Part shown: positions 12,741 to 23,274 of the stretch, piece by piece
Position numbering within the stretch: the first letter of the stretch is position 1
How the letters are laid out: the number at the start of each line of letters is the position of its first letter
Assembly (NCBI RefSeq): GCF_019649055.1
Contig: NW_026570387.1
Coordinates: 160,691-224,690 of the forward strand
Length of the DNA: 64,000 nucleotides
Direction of reading: 5' to 3'
Source: Paramacrobiotus metropolitanus
Lineage: Eukaryota > Tardigrada > Eutardigrada > Parachela > Macrobiotidae
The notes under the pieces: generated by a model
What the model saw: only the letters and a program-made list of their open reading frames with translations
What the model was told of the DNA's origin: nothing
Databases searched by the model: none
Program-made: the position numbers and the translations under genes

Positions 12741-15392
12741 GGTGATGACGGGGGTCGACAGTCAACAAAACACTGCAACAATCGACAATGAAGGATTTTA
12801 AAAAAAACCAGTCCAAAAATATTTAAAAAAAATTTTTTTTAATAATATTGACAGAATTTCTGGTGTAGATATATCGTTTTATATTCTTATTTTATTCTAG
12901 TTTTTTTTATAACCAATTCTCACCGCTAATTATTTTTTATCAATTAATTTACGTATTTATTCGACATTTAAATAAATATTCTCCAGTAATTTATTTCGTT
13001 TTTTTGTGGCTGTTTTGTTAAAAATAAATATACTGTTATTGTTGTTTCGTATCCCTTTTTTTAAATTTTAAGAAATATTCAAAGAAAATTTAATAATTGG
13101 TTTTTTATGCTGTAGCTGAAATATCATCAGGCGATAATGATTTTTTAAGCATTTTCTTAATTTTTAAGGAGATTAAATTTTAAAATAATATTTTGCGAGA
13201 AAACATTCAAAGTGGAATGCAGTTCACGAATTAATGCAGGGATCGAGAAAAAATCAACGAGCAAAAAAATTTTCTTCGGAACACGGAACAAACTGCAACT
13301 GCAACAACCGATGCACAGTGAACCGGACAAAGTCACAAATACAAAAAATTAAAATCAGAAAATAAATTTCGCAGAACAACGGTTGAAACCGCGGTTCAAG
13401 GTTATACCAGAACTTCAAAGCCAATTCGCCTGCAAACGGTCGGTAGAACGGGAAGAAAAACGTAAGATAACATATACAAATGCATCGCCATCGTAAAACA
13501 CACGACCACGCGAACAAAGACACGAAAAACCCGCGGAGAACCCAGCGCAAGGCAAATTCAGCCTGTTTTCACTTACCACACAGTGCAAAGACGCAATAAG
13601 CAGCTCCTGCGCAGATGACACTCAGCGCTCCCTCAACAGACCATCCCGGAATAATCCGCAATAAAAAAATGAAGGAATCAACTGGCGGAATAAAGCAACA
13701 AGAGCCACTTGAAAAAGAATCAGTAAATTTTTAAAACGTCGTCCCAGATTTGAAATTTCAGTTGTGTTGTTGTGATAGCAAATGCAGTGCGGTTGCACAC
13801 TGCCCAATTTGGCGCCAGGCACACACTGAGCAGACAGCCGCTGACGGGCCACGGCGCTGTGGCGCGGGGGTGGCTGGCACGGCGACAGACGACTAGCGGG
13901 GCGGGACAACGACCTAATGGCCCATTTAATACGTAATCTTACTTGGTCAATACTATTATTCGCTTGTCTGCGGCATAAACAAGTAACAACAGGCATTTCG
14001 CCATTAACTTTTCTTAAATGAAATGCCGCAAACAGAACTTACGTCGCTTTTTCGTGTCTGTCTGGTATGTTTTTTCGGTGCAATTTACTGTACACTTGAT
14101 CCAAGGTGATTAACAAATCATGCATTAAGGCAATTAAGTGCGATTAGCTCGCCTATTTCCGCAGTCGGCTGAGGCTGCGTAATTAGTACAAATCTTTCAC
14201 TTTCATAGGAAACTGGTGACTGCTGCACTGTATTAATACAATGCAGTCACAAGTTTCCTATGAAAGTATATTGCATTGGAATAGGTCTATCAGGGAAAAA
14301 ATAACTGACTCTGTATTAAGTGTGACTATGCGGCACAAGATTGTCATAATCAAGATTATCATAATTATGCCAGAGATACTGTACGCGTGTATTTTTATCC
14401 TCGAAGGACATTGAAGATTTTATTCAGCCAGAGCATAATGCGCAGAATTTTTAATTACGTGACCTTTAACTTAAAAGTGCGATCTTCAGACTTCACGTGA
14501 CCTTCTTGAATTTGTATACGTTTTCTTTCCGTAAATTCTTCCCCGCCCTACCGTGTAAAAACGTTCCGGCTTTTGGAGTCTTCGAGAAGGCTTTCAGCTT
14601 AAAATCAATCTTTAAGGTCATGCCGCTAGTCAAAATACCAAACTCCGCAAGCGAATGATGTACTTGAGAGACGTCGGCTTTTTTAGAATTTTCCGTTATG
14701 TGCGGGTTGGTCAGATCTCGGAACTGTTTTTCCGAACTTATTAGGTCTGGGACCTTGGGTCGTGGACAGGCATGTGAGCATTGTCGTGTTCTCTCGCTCG
14801 CATCTTCATCGACTGATTACTGTATGTGACAGTTAGATATACAATACATATGTTGCATAACATTAAGGTCGTAATTATCGTTACAGTGATTGACTGTTGA
14901 TTGAGCAGCCAAGCCGGGTACCTTTCGGCACTATCCCATACCTTTATTCTCGAAGAACATCAAATACCCTACGGCTAGTTAAGTCACCACACTCCGTTAA
15001 ACACCAGTAACACGAACACTACAGTCGACAGATGCAGCACGCCACAAAATTGTCGTAGTGCCTACCACGTGCACGACACTACAAGCATGGACAGTTATAT
15101 AGAAGTTATTTTTGCGGTACTTATAGGTAGTGTTGCCCAAGTGTCAGACAGTTTCTTTTCCGGTTTTGCTTGCCGACGTTTGATCTCTAATCTGAGCGTT
15201 GACTTTCACGGACACCGTCAGATGTGTACCCAAGTACAAACAGCAGCTTCCCAATCCGTTACGCACAGCGTGTGCCGCTGCAATTATCAGCCGCCACGAA
15301 CCGCGCGGATAATCCTCACTCATCAGCAGGAAAAAGACCTTTAAAAATACCACATTGACTTTTAGCTACCACGTCACTGAGTCATGAATATT
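12741..15392. other. intergenic, 5' side of the H3 variant gene; no gene recognised
   Basis: 12741-13200 is AT-rich and contains the presumed promoter of the H3 variant gene. 13200-14000 has open frames on the minus strand (for example 13622-13996) without recognisable domains. A strong hairpin lies at 14199-14267. The rest to 15392 shows nothing I can support. Confidence 0.45.
14199..14267. repeat. hairpin, 25-bp arms with one mismatch
   Basis: Left arm 14199-14223 (ACTTTCATAGGAAACTGGTG...) is the reverse complement of 14243-14267 apart from one base; the spacer is 19 bp. Too short for a typical MITE, but well preserved. Confidence 0.75.
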
Positions 15393-17065
15393 CTACGTTA
15401 ACAACATGACTATCGGCTGTTTGTCGCGTACCGGATTGACAGCATACTCGCCCACCAGTAGCGTGCGCATCCAGAACGACAGCAGCGGACCGGATCGTCT
15501 TTCCTGGGGAACGGCCAGCAGCACCATCAGCGGCAGCTGATTACAGATCGTGTTCCACACGAATGACGCACACAAGAGTTTAGCGGTGGTGACCTTGCGC
15601 TGGTACACATCGCGCAGCATTCCTGCCCGGTCCGGTTCGTGCTATGGCCGTTGACGCGATGGCGTCGCCGCCTGACGGCCACGACACTGAAGACCGTAAT
15701 GTACAGGATCCCCAGAACAAGAATGGGAAGGTACTGGGCGATGCTGACCATCAGTAGCATCCCGGCGCGGTTAGTTGTCTTAATTGTTCCGCACGACCGT
15801 GACGACAGCATTCCGTTAATGACATTAACGTTGAAAAAAGCTGGCATGCCGGCCGCTGTACAGATAATCCAGGCGGCTGCGATGAAGGAGAAGATGGCGC
15901 CACGGGAACTAATTTTCTTGTAGCTGTGCGGCATAAGTAAAGCCACACAGCGATTGACCCCCAGAAAGCAGGCAATCCAATATCCTACCTGTTAAGGGAA
16001 ATGGTCCGGTACGTGGTGTCAAAAATGAGATATACAGCACAACATATGTACACACATTTTATACACTACAACTTTCGCTTTCGCGCCCTCCGAATCACTT
16101 TTTTGTAATACTTTATGTCATCCTAAAGCCAAATGATTTGTATAAATTGTCAGTATTATAATATAGGTAGTAATTGCCAAATTATCATCAACTTCTGAAA
16201 TATGACTTATTATCATCCCAGTGACCACTGTATGTAATATGTACCATCCAGCTTCCTTACTAATCTCACGTTAAAGTGCAGTCTTTTAGATGTCGTGATT
16301 GTGAATGTATCCCGTGCATGTTCAAGCAACCTGCTTACAGCTTATGTTCTTTTGATGGCTGTCGCCTATTAAAGGTATGTAGTAAAAGCAATCTCCTTAT
16401 ATATGTGATGCTCCCGGTTTCTGTTCCCGTGATTTATACTGACACTACGATATACGGAAATTCTAACAATATGTGCTCGTATATGCTAGTCTAACACTAT
16501 GTGCTCGTACCTGCATAAAAGGATTTGTACGAGGACATTTGGGTGCTGTGAACATACCCTGCACGATTAGGCTGCGATGAACAGCTGGTTAGCCGTAGCT
16601 CGCAACGCTACTGATATCACAGTCTGAACGCAAACGGCTATAAATTTAGCCGGCTGTTCATCGCAGCCTAATCGTGCAGGGTATGTTCACAGCACCCAAA
16701 TGTCCTCGTAGCGTGTAAGTGGCGTTGCAGTCGAGAGGGAGCATTGTCTGGCCGATCCATAAGTCGAAGACGGGAACGGTACTCAGAGGAAACAGGATGG
16801 AGCACAGTAGTGTGTCGGTCAGTTGTTTGTGTGCGATCAGCCACCCGGATCCGGTGCGCAGGCGCCGGTACGTCATGATGGCCAAGAGAATAATCAGGTT
16901 GGATACCGTACCGATAAAGCACAAAACAGCGTAAACGACGAGCCAGATTTTAATGCCGGAGGTGAGAACGAAGGGCTCGGAAGTGCGATTGCCAAGGAGA
17001 TTGACAGACAAGTTAGGCATGTACACGGGGGATAATAAATTTGAGAGGTTTGCAAAGGTCACCAT
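15393..17065 (-). pseudogene. class A (rhodopsin-like) GPCR, two exons, damaged
   Basis: Exon 1 starts at 17065 with an extracellular N-terminus holding N-glycosylation sites (NLS, NLS, NRT), then TM1 (WLVVYAVLCFIGTVSNLIIL), TM2 (LIAHKQLTDTLLCSILF) and the start of TM3 (LRGHLGAVNIP). Exon 2 begins at 15988 after an AG acceptor: WIACFLGVNRCVALLMP is the end of TM3 with the Arg of the DRY-like motif. It continues with TM4, TM5 (YLPILVLGILYITVF), a basic loop and TM6-7 ending NPV, the NPxxY position. Two defects appear. A one-base frame conflict occurs near 15625 between TM5 and TM6, and the 3' end of exon 1 falls in a perfect inverted repeat that leaves no clear splice donor. It is probably a recent pseudogene; ligand unknown. 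Confidence 0.7.
16528..16710. repeat. 58-bp perfect inverted repeat at the GPCR exon 1 end
   Basis: 16528-16585 is the exact reverse complement of 16653-16710, with a 67-bp spacer. The right arm contains the TM3-coding end of GPCR exon 1, so the left arm is an inverted copy of coding DNA. Confidence 0.9.
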
Positions 17066-18038
17066 GATTATACGCACTGTATACCTGTTAACTACATGCA
17101 ACAGCGGTTTACTGAACTGCGAAAAACTGATTCTGTCAGATTTCTCTGTGGCGTTTAAAAACAATTGTCGGTCGCATGTGTACAAGCAGAACCACCAATT
17201 TACCAACAAAAGCACTCATGCGCAACGTCGATCATAAGGAATGATTCAGTATCGGTTAGTGAGCGTTTCTCGTCTTATATCTATACACGACCATGAAACA
17301 AGACATTTCTTTGGGTGCATCACTATACATACAGTAGGTAATAATGCAGATTAAACAAAATGTATGCAGCAAATTTAATTAAGTTATACTGCTCATGTTT
17401 TGCGGGCAGATGTATTTGATTGCAAGCTATGACGGAGCAAGCTATTTTCGATCATTCCAGTAAACAGAATTTGTTGCACCCGCGTCTTCAATTAGTTAAT
17501 AACTTTCGGTCTGAACTGCAGACGGAAAACAAAACGAAGCGTCATTGGTCAACGTCATGCGCGTTGGTGAGTGTAGCCGACACGAAGGTAAACGAGTTGA
17601 TGCAATTCGGCTGTATCTATACATGAAACGTTTCGTATCACTAGACCTGAAAAATCGGATCGTTTTTCTCTTCTGGAATGCTGCTTCAGAAAAGTTGAAC
17701 GCGCTCGATCTCCTGTCTTCCGCGCAGAAGGTGTTCCGCCTTATCTAATGTACTTAAAACTTTGTTCAATACGGTCCAAATGCACCCAGCATGGCTACCA
17801 CTACTCTACTGGATACTGGATACTGTCACGTATTGCCAAATACGCTGTTGTTTATTGCTGCTCGTACACAACTCGACTGACATTCTGCAGCTGGTATTCG
17901 CAGATACCGTTGCCGTTGCCAAGACATTGTATGACTCCATTACACCTTCCCCAGTGGTGAAACCATTCATCACTCACTAAAGAAATTATCAAGCCAATTA
18001 TTTAAGTAAGAATTCCAATTCCATTATAGTACGTAATA
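17066..18038. other. intergenic, upstream of the GPCR; no gene seen
   Basis: Short frames only. AAGACATTGTATGACTCCAT at 17921 is the left member of a 24-bp direct repeat that flanks the fossil gag (right member 19607-19630). Confidence 0.45.
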
Positions 18039-19514
18039 TCAATTCAGCATAATGCTTCCGGTATCCTCAGCATTTCCATTCAGCTTGCTGCGCTTGCGCT
18101 TCTTCTTCTTCTTCTTCCGAACACTTACTCGTGATACGCCATCACTGGTAAAACACGTTTCCGGTTCCGCATTTTCGGTCGTACACAAACGCTCGGTCGC
18201 TTCCTCAGCACCGTCCACTACTTTGCTGTCTTCGGCCAAACACACTGTCGTTGTGTCGTCTGCCTCGCTGTCTTGTGATCCAGCTCCATGCGAGTTCGCT
18301 GATTTCTCATGCGATGTCAGCTTATCGGATTCTCCCCGTTCATCCGGCGCGGCCGCGGGCGTAACCGAATCGGGATTCTCTTTAGGACATTTCAGGTCCG
18401 TAACCACGTCGGCCAGCTCAAGTAACTGGCACTGGACATCTTGCAGTGTCCGGTACATATCGCGAAGGCAGGCCAGGTCATTTCTGGCTAACTGGCTTCT
18501 CTGTCGCTCCTGCCTCCAGTGCTTTGCTGTACGCCTGGGTGAGAACGTCGGCAGCACGTCATATTCTTCGGCCACCTGTATGCCCATGACGTCGAATTCG
18601 TCTTCAACCAACAGAGTTTTTCTTCCTGCCTCCTGCCGTTCCCTGGGTTCAGCGCGACACACTTTCGCGATGTGTCCGCGCTTACCGCAGTTGCGACACT
18701 TGACATCTTTAGCCCAACAGTCCGCACGCATATGGTCCTGGTCACCGCAGCCGTAACAGCCACGCCCACCATCGGCAGACTTCCTCCGTGTGCCACCACT
18801 ATCGCGCGCGTCTGAAACGCCCTCCTGTCCGCCTCTTTCCCTACTCCGGCCGCTGCGCCATGATGCTTCACCGCGCCTGTGGTTCTGTGTGGTGGGACGG
18901 CCACGCCCTTCTCCCCCATTGACCTTGGCGACTACATCTGCGGCGTTCTGGTTCCGGCGGCTGCTGCGGGAAATCTCGTACTGCTCCGCAAATTCCAACG
19001 CCTTCTCCAGCGTCGAGTACTCCTTCGACGACAGGTGCATCCGAGTGGCATCGTTCTCCAAGCCATTCAGGAAGGTCGCCTTCATGTTCCCTTCGAGAAC
19101 ATCCGCGGGGAATGCGCAATTGAAGGCCTTCTTCCGGAGTCTGTTGGAGAATTCTAGCAGTGATTCTCCAGACTCCTGCTTTAGTGAGAAGTAATTCGCC
19201 CACTCAGTGTCCTTGAGTGTCTTTTTCACGTACGCGTGCTCCAGTTTGTCGACTATCTGGGCCGTCGTATAGTCATCAGGATCTTTCGGCAAGCACATTG
19301 CGTGTAGCATCTCCAATGCGTCGATGTCCAGGGAATCTAGGAGCAAGGCCTTCTGTTCATCGCTATCGGTGACCTTTCGGAGCTTTACTTAGTTCCTGTA
19401 ACGGAACTGCCAGGATCTCCAGGTCATCACCAGCGGGTCGAACTTCAGCAAGCCCACGCTGTCCTCCTTCCCCTTACTCTCCGTAGCGCTTGTCGTTCCG
19501 CTCGGAGGCGCCAT
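18039..19514 (-). mobile_element. fossil LTR-retrotransposon gag, isolated
   Basis: A Ty3/gypsy-type Gag remnant. The N-terminal part carries the Retrotrans_gag pattern (Trp-rich start, YFSLKQESGESLLEFSNRLR, FLNGL). A basic RG-rich stretch follows, then two CCHC zinc knuckles (CYGCGDQDHMRADC and CRNCGKRGHIAKVC). The C-terminal region is acidic and ends in a Lys-Arg-rich tract. I see no protease, reverse transcriptase or integrase beside it and no clear LTR. A 24-bp direct repeat with one mismatch (17921-17944 and 19607-19630) flanks it at some distance and may mark element ends. The copy looks nearly whole, with about one break. Such gags are sometimes domesticated, but nothing here shows that. 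Confidence 0.75.
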
Positions 19515-20657
19515 CCGTACGCAAGTGGATTATCAAAGCAAAGTTCGAAATATCTCAGCCTACACGTCAGTTAATATCTCAGTAAATATCTCAGCCTACA
19601 CGTGCTAAGACATAGTATGACTCCATTACAGATACGTTAAAGTTTTCAAATACGTAAAATTTTCGCCATTTCTACATAAGCAGTTTCCTGCCATTTCAGC
19701 AACGGCTCCGACTTTCTGTGAATTTTCGTTGGCAGTTCGAATCGGCTGGAGTGCACCAACTTGACACATACCCTACGGAAACTACGTACTAGGTAGCGTT
19801 TCGGCTTTCCTGGACGGACAACGATCAGCAGCATACTTCAGTACCGATAGTTTTATTCTGACAATTAATGCAAGCACAGCACAGCCCGTTACCGTGGCGG
19901 CAGGAACACGCAATGACCGGTGGAGAGCGATCTCTCTCACACATCTCTGCAGTGGCACAGCTTACCCAACCGGTTTCTGAAATCGATTCTGTGTTAGCAA
20001 CAGCGGATCATTACGTTAACGCGCGCAACCGCTGCGCATACCTAAGAGAAGGAAATGTTTTGCACTCGTAGAAGCTGCTTGCGTGTTGAAACTAATTGTA
20101 CGAGCATTGTGTAGAATCGCTTTGTAAATCTGCTGCACTTGAGCGGTCAAATAGAAGTGTTTACTTAAACCGGAAATACTCGTACTACGTTTGTCGGCGC
20201 CGCAGCATCTGTTTCGGCGTGAGCAGCGTCCACCGGCGCCGAAGATGCTGCTGTAGCTAGAGTGCAGATGGAGGCATGCCTGTACGAATACATCATACAT
20301 GAAGCGGAATGGACCAGCAAGAGCGATTCAGATTTCACTGTATTTAGCGGAGTAGTCAAGCAAGTTTGTCTGCTCGAGTTGGATTGCATTTACGGTTATA
20401 CAGCACATTTAATTCCGTGGATTATGTTGTGGTCGTGTATCACATTCGGTATTTTCCTAGCGCTCTCTTGAAACGAATCATGATCGGTTTTCCGTTTTAG
20501 TTGACAGGCTAATTGGTTGCTTACGTGTCATTAGGAGCACAGGTACTGCTGATGTTTAACGATAGCTTAATACATCTGGTATCATCCTGGACAAGAACAC
20601 TGAGTGTCGGTTAACGGGCTTGATTACTCCATAAAGCAATTCATCAGTCAAGCACCA
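19515..20657. other. intergenic, no gene seen
   Basis: About 19540-19610 contains AATATCTCAGCCTACACGT twice. The other short ORFs on both strands have no recognisable domain. Confidence 0.4.
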
Positions 20658-22620
20658 TGTACGCATTGTTGTACTTCCGCAAATTTCTCTCGGGCGCCAG
20701 CGAGGTGAACTTCGGCAACACGGTGCTAGTGCGGCGCGATATCGGGTAGTGGTGACTAGGCTATGTGCAGGACATTGACGGCGATCGCTTCTTTATTGAC
20801 TTCGACTCGACCACCACCCGCCCCGAGTGGATCCACTCCCGTTACCTCTGGGCGCACAATTTTCTCTGCCAGTCGGCGTATTCGTATCGTGGTCGGTCCG
20901 TGCAGGTGGCGTAGCGGGACATCCCCGGCGGACCGATGGTCTTCCGACCCGGGACCATCACTCGCGAACTGAGCCACTTATTTAACGGTGTCCGCCTGGA
21001 GACCAGCACCCGCAGTTAGCGTCCAGTGTTAGCCGTGAGGCCGACGCAATGGACACCGTCCAGTCTGATTAGTGTTTACAAGAAGTCAAGTACTGAACAA
21101 GTTTTCAAAAAGATTGGATAACAACGAGAATTCTGCTACACCAAAAACCCTATTTAAGTTTGTTTTTACAGAACTGGAGGACATGAATATCAACGAGCTT
21201 TCGCATCCGATTCTGGCGTATATTCTGCTCCATTCCGATATGGTTACTCAAATGCGGATAGGCCGGTTTGCAGCCTTTTGAAAGTGGCAAAGCCTTTACG
21301 TTACGATCACCAGGTCAAATTAAGATACCTACACTTTTGAAAACCTTCAAATAAAAATTGAAGTTTTAAAAAAGACGGTAAAAATCGTAGTAGGACCTTT
21401 GATGGGGTTATTCACGTTAACAATGTCATCGGATAAACGTAAGATTACGCAGTTAATCATTTCAACTAGTAATAGTACACTTTGTCCATGCACTTCGTAA
21501 AAATCTGATATATTGGTACTGATGGCCGTATCTTAAATAAGGAGCAAGCAGCGTATAATCGCAGGGGTTTTATTGAATTGCCAGTATTCCCGTGACCTTA
21601 TCAACCAACTGCTGAATGAGAGGCGGAGAATGCTCGCTGACCGCCGCTGACAGACGCCGGCGCTGTTCCTCCGCCGTTTCCGAGCAGCGCAGACACAGGA
21701 TCGGAACTGATCTGCATATACGCGCCCCCAACGCGTTCCTCCGGCTCGCGCAACCTCTGGTGTCCATCGTCCAGCCAGGCGCTGTCGTCGACATCGTACA
21801 AGTGCAGCTTGTACGATACATTATTGACTGTTGGAATAGACACGTTGTAGTTAATGAGTTGCAACTGCTGGCACACCGTCCACCACTGACGGAGTGGACG
21901 GCACTCGTAGCTAGGCTTCTTTCCTATGTCGTCTCCAACATCCATCAGCACCGGGCGCAATTCCGGAAGGTCACCACTGTTCTTCAGAATGATTAGCGGC
22001 ACGCGCCTGTCTGTCGCTCTAAGGATGTGACGATAACCCGAATTCTGTTCCGTAGGTGAACGCTAACCCACGTTCGCTCGAGCATATTCAGCATTCTCAT
22101 CGAATCAGAAGGCCGCGCGCCGTCCACCAGGGCCACGGTCTGCGTCGCCGAGGTCAGGCAGTTGTCCAGCATCGTCACAAGCTGGTATGTATGAGAGTGG
22201 TATTCAGTGTTGAATTTCTTATCCGCCGACATCCTAACACCGGCGACCAGCCGCGGGATATCGAGCACCAGATACGTCTGGTGGCGACGTACTCCAGTAG
22301 AAGTCTCTATAGCGCGCACATTCTAATTGCAAAAATACTTGTCCAGGCACATAACGGTCTCTGATGGCACATCCATCCATCCATCGAAATATACATCCAT
22401 TCATTTCCGTCACCACAGGCTTGATTATCCGCCGCGCAATATTCGGTGGACCGTGGAAGACATCCAGAAGGACATGGATTGGAATGGAATGGATGGATGT
22501 TATTCGATGTATATTTCAGCATTGTTGGGAAGTGAACAGGCAAGTCCCTTTACATTCCGGTCTATGTCAGACGCTGGCCTATCCTGACCAATGGACCAGG
22601 ATCCGCATATTTCTTAATTT
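20658..22620 (+). pseudogene. F-box/Tudor-like family, unit A: rearranged pseudogene
   Basis: Exon 1 starts at 20658 (MYALLYFRK, SEVNFGNTVLVRRD, GYVQDIDGDRFFIDFDS) but has in-frame stops at three conserved positions: TAG for Gln, TGA for Trp and TAG for Leu. It degrades after about 21010. Exon 2 (21172-21265, 94 nt, MNINELSHPILAYIL) is an F-box exon. Exon 3 is on the opposite strand: it starts at 22322 after an acceptor and runs down to about 21583, with several frame changes and without its 3' end. That missing 3' end (QTLAYPDQWTRIRIFLNL, then a GTGAGT donor) sits on the plus strand at about 22568-22620. So most of exon 3 was inverted inside a plus-strand gene. Exon 4 is absent. An 85-bp inverted repeat flanks the displaced tail. 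Confidence 0.85.
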
Positions 22621-22870
22621 GTGAGTGATGTATTCACACGCATACCCGATGGAAGCTCGCTCAGCGACGGTGACGTAGAAAAAGCAAAAATGTGCCGCCA
22701 GATACGCTAATCGTAAGCATAACCGGCTACTCAGTAGTTTATTGCAATCTCGACCAGACATCTGCCACCCGTACTTCTAATTTCGCAATCCATGTCCTTC
22801 TGGATGTCTTCCACGGTCCACCGAATATTGCGCGGCGGATAATCAAGCCTGTGGTGACGGAAATGAATGG
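22397..22870. repeat. 85-bp perfect inverted repeat around the displaced exon 3 tail
   Basis: 22397-22481 and 22786-22870 are exact reverse complements, with a 304-bp spacer that contains the displaced exon 3 tail of unit A. Read on the minus strand, the right arm encodes IHFRHHRLDYPPRNIRWTVE inside an open frame (23036-22731). It may therefore be a fragment of an unrelated gene, which I do not recognise. Confidence 0.9.
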
Positions 22871-23274
22871 ACCAGAAGGCGCCGCCGTCTGGCTTACGCG
22901 CAATTCTCACGTCGACGCGATTTTTGCGATATAGATGTTCTCCCGTCAATGCTACTGTATTCGTATCTACTGTATCAACGTTCGCACATCGTAAACATTG
23001 GTAAAGATTAAGGATATCAACACTCACGATGTACATTACATTGTATACTTTACCGGTGGAGCATTATCAGAAATTGTAATGTGTGTCGTAGCGATAGCTT
23101 TGTTTAATTGGTGATAACTCAGTCAGTTTTGTGTTGCACAGTTGCACTATCACAGATCAGAGAATGCAAGAAGAATATAGGAAGAAAGTGGCACTCTGAG
23201 TATCTTATGAAGCATTTGCGATTTTACAAAATAAAATTTAGTTCCTGTCTTCAGTTTGATCACTATCCCGAGAA
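22871..23274. other. intergenic, upstream of the kinase-kelch gene
   Basis: Contains the rest of the minus-strand open frame that ends in the inverted repeat, then a presumed promoter and 5' UTR. No supported gene. Confidence 0.35.

Noticed and set aside
12271-12745. Open plus-strand frames opposite the H3 variant N-tail
   Set aside because: GC-rich low-complexity shadows; only the minus strand joins to histone-fold exons with correct splice sites.
18052-18756. 234-residue plus-strand ORF
   Set aside because: It is the antisense of the gag zinc-knuckle and C-terminal region; no domain.
22731-23036. 101-residue minus-strand ORF including the inverted repeat arm
   Set aside because: Has protein-like composition but no recognisable domain and no splice context; kept only as a remark.
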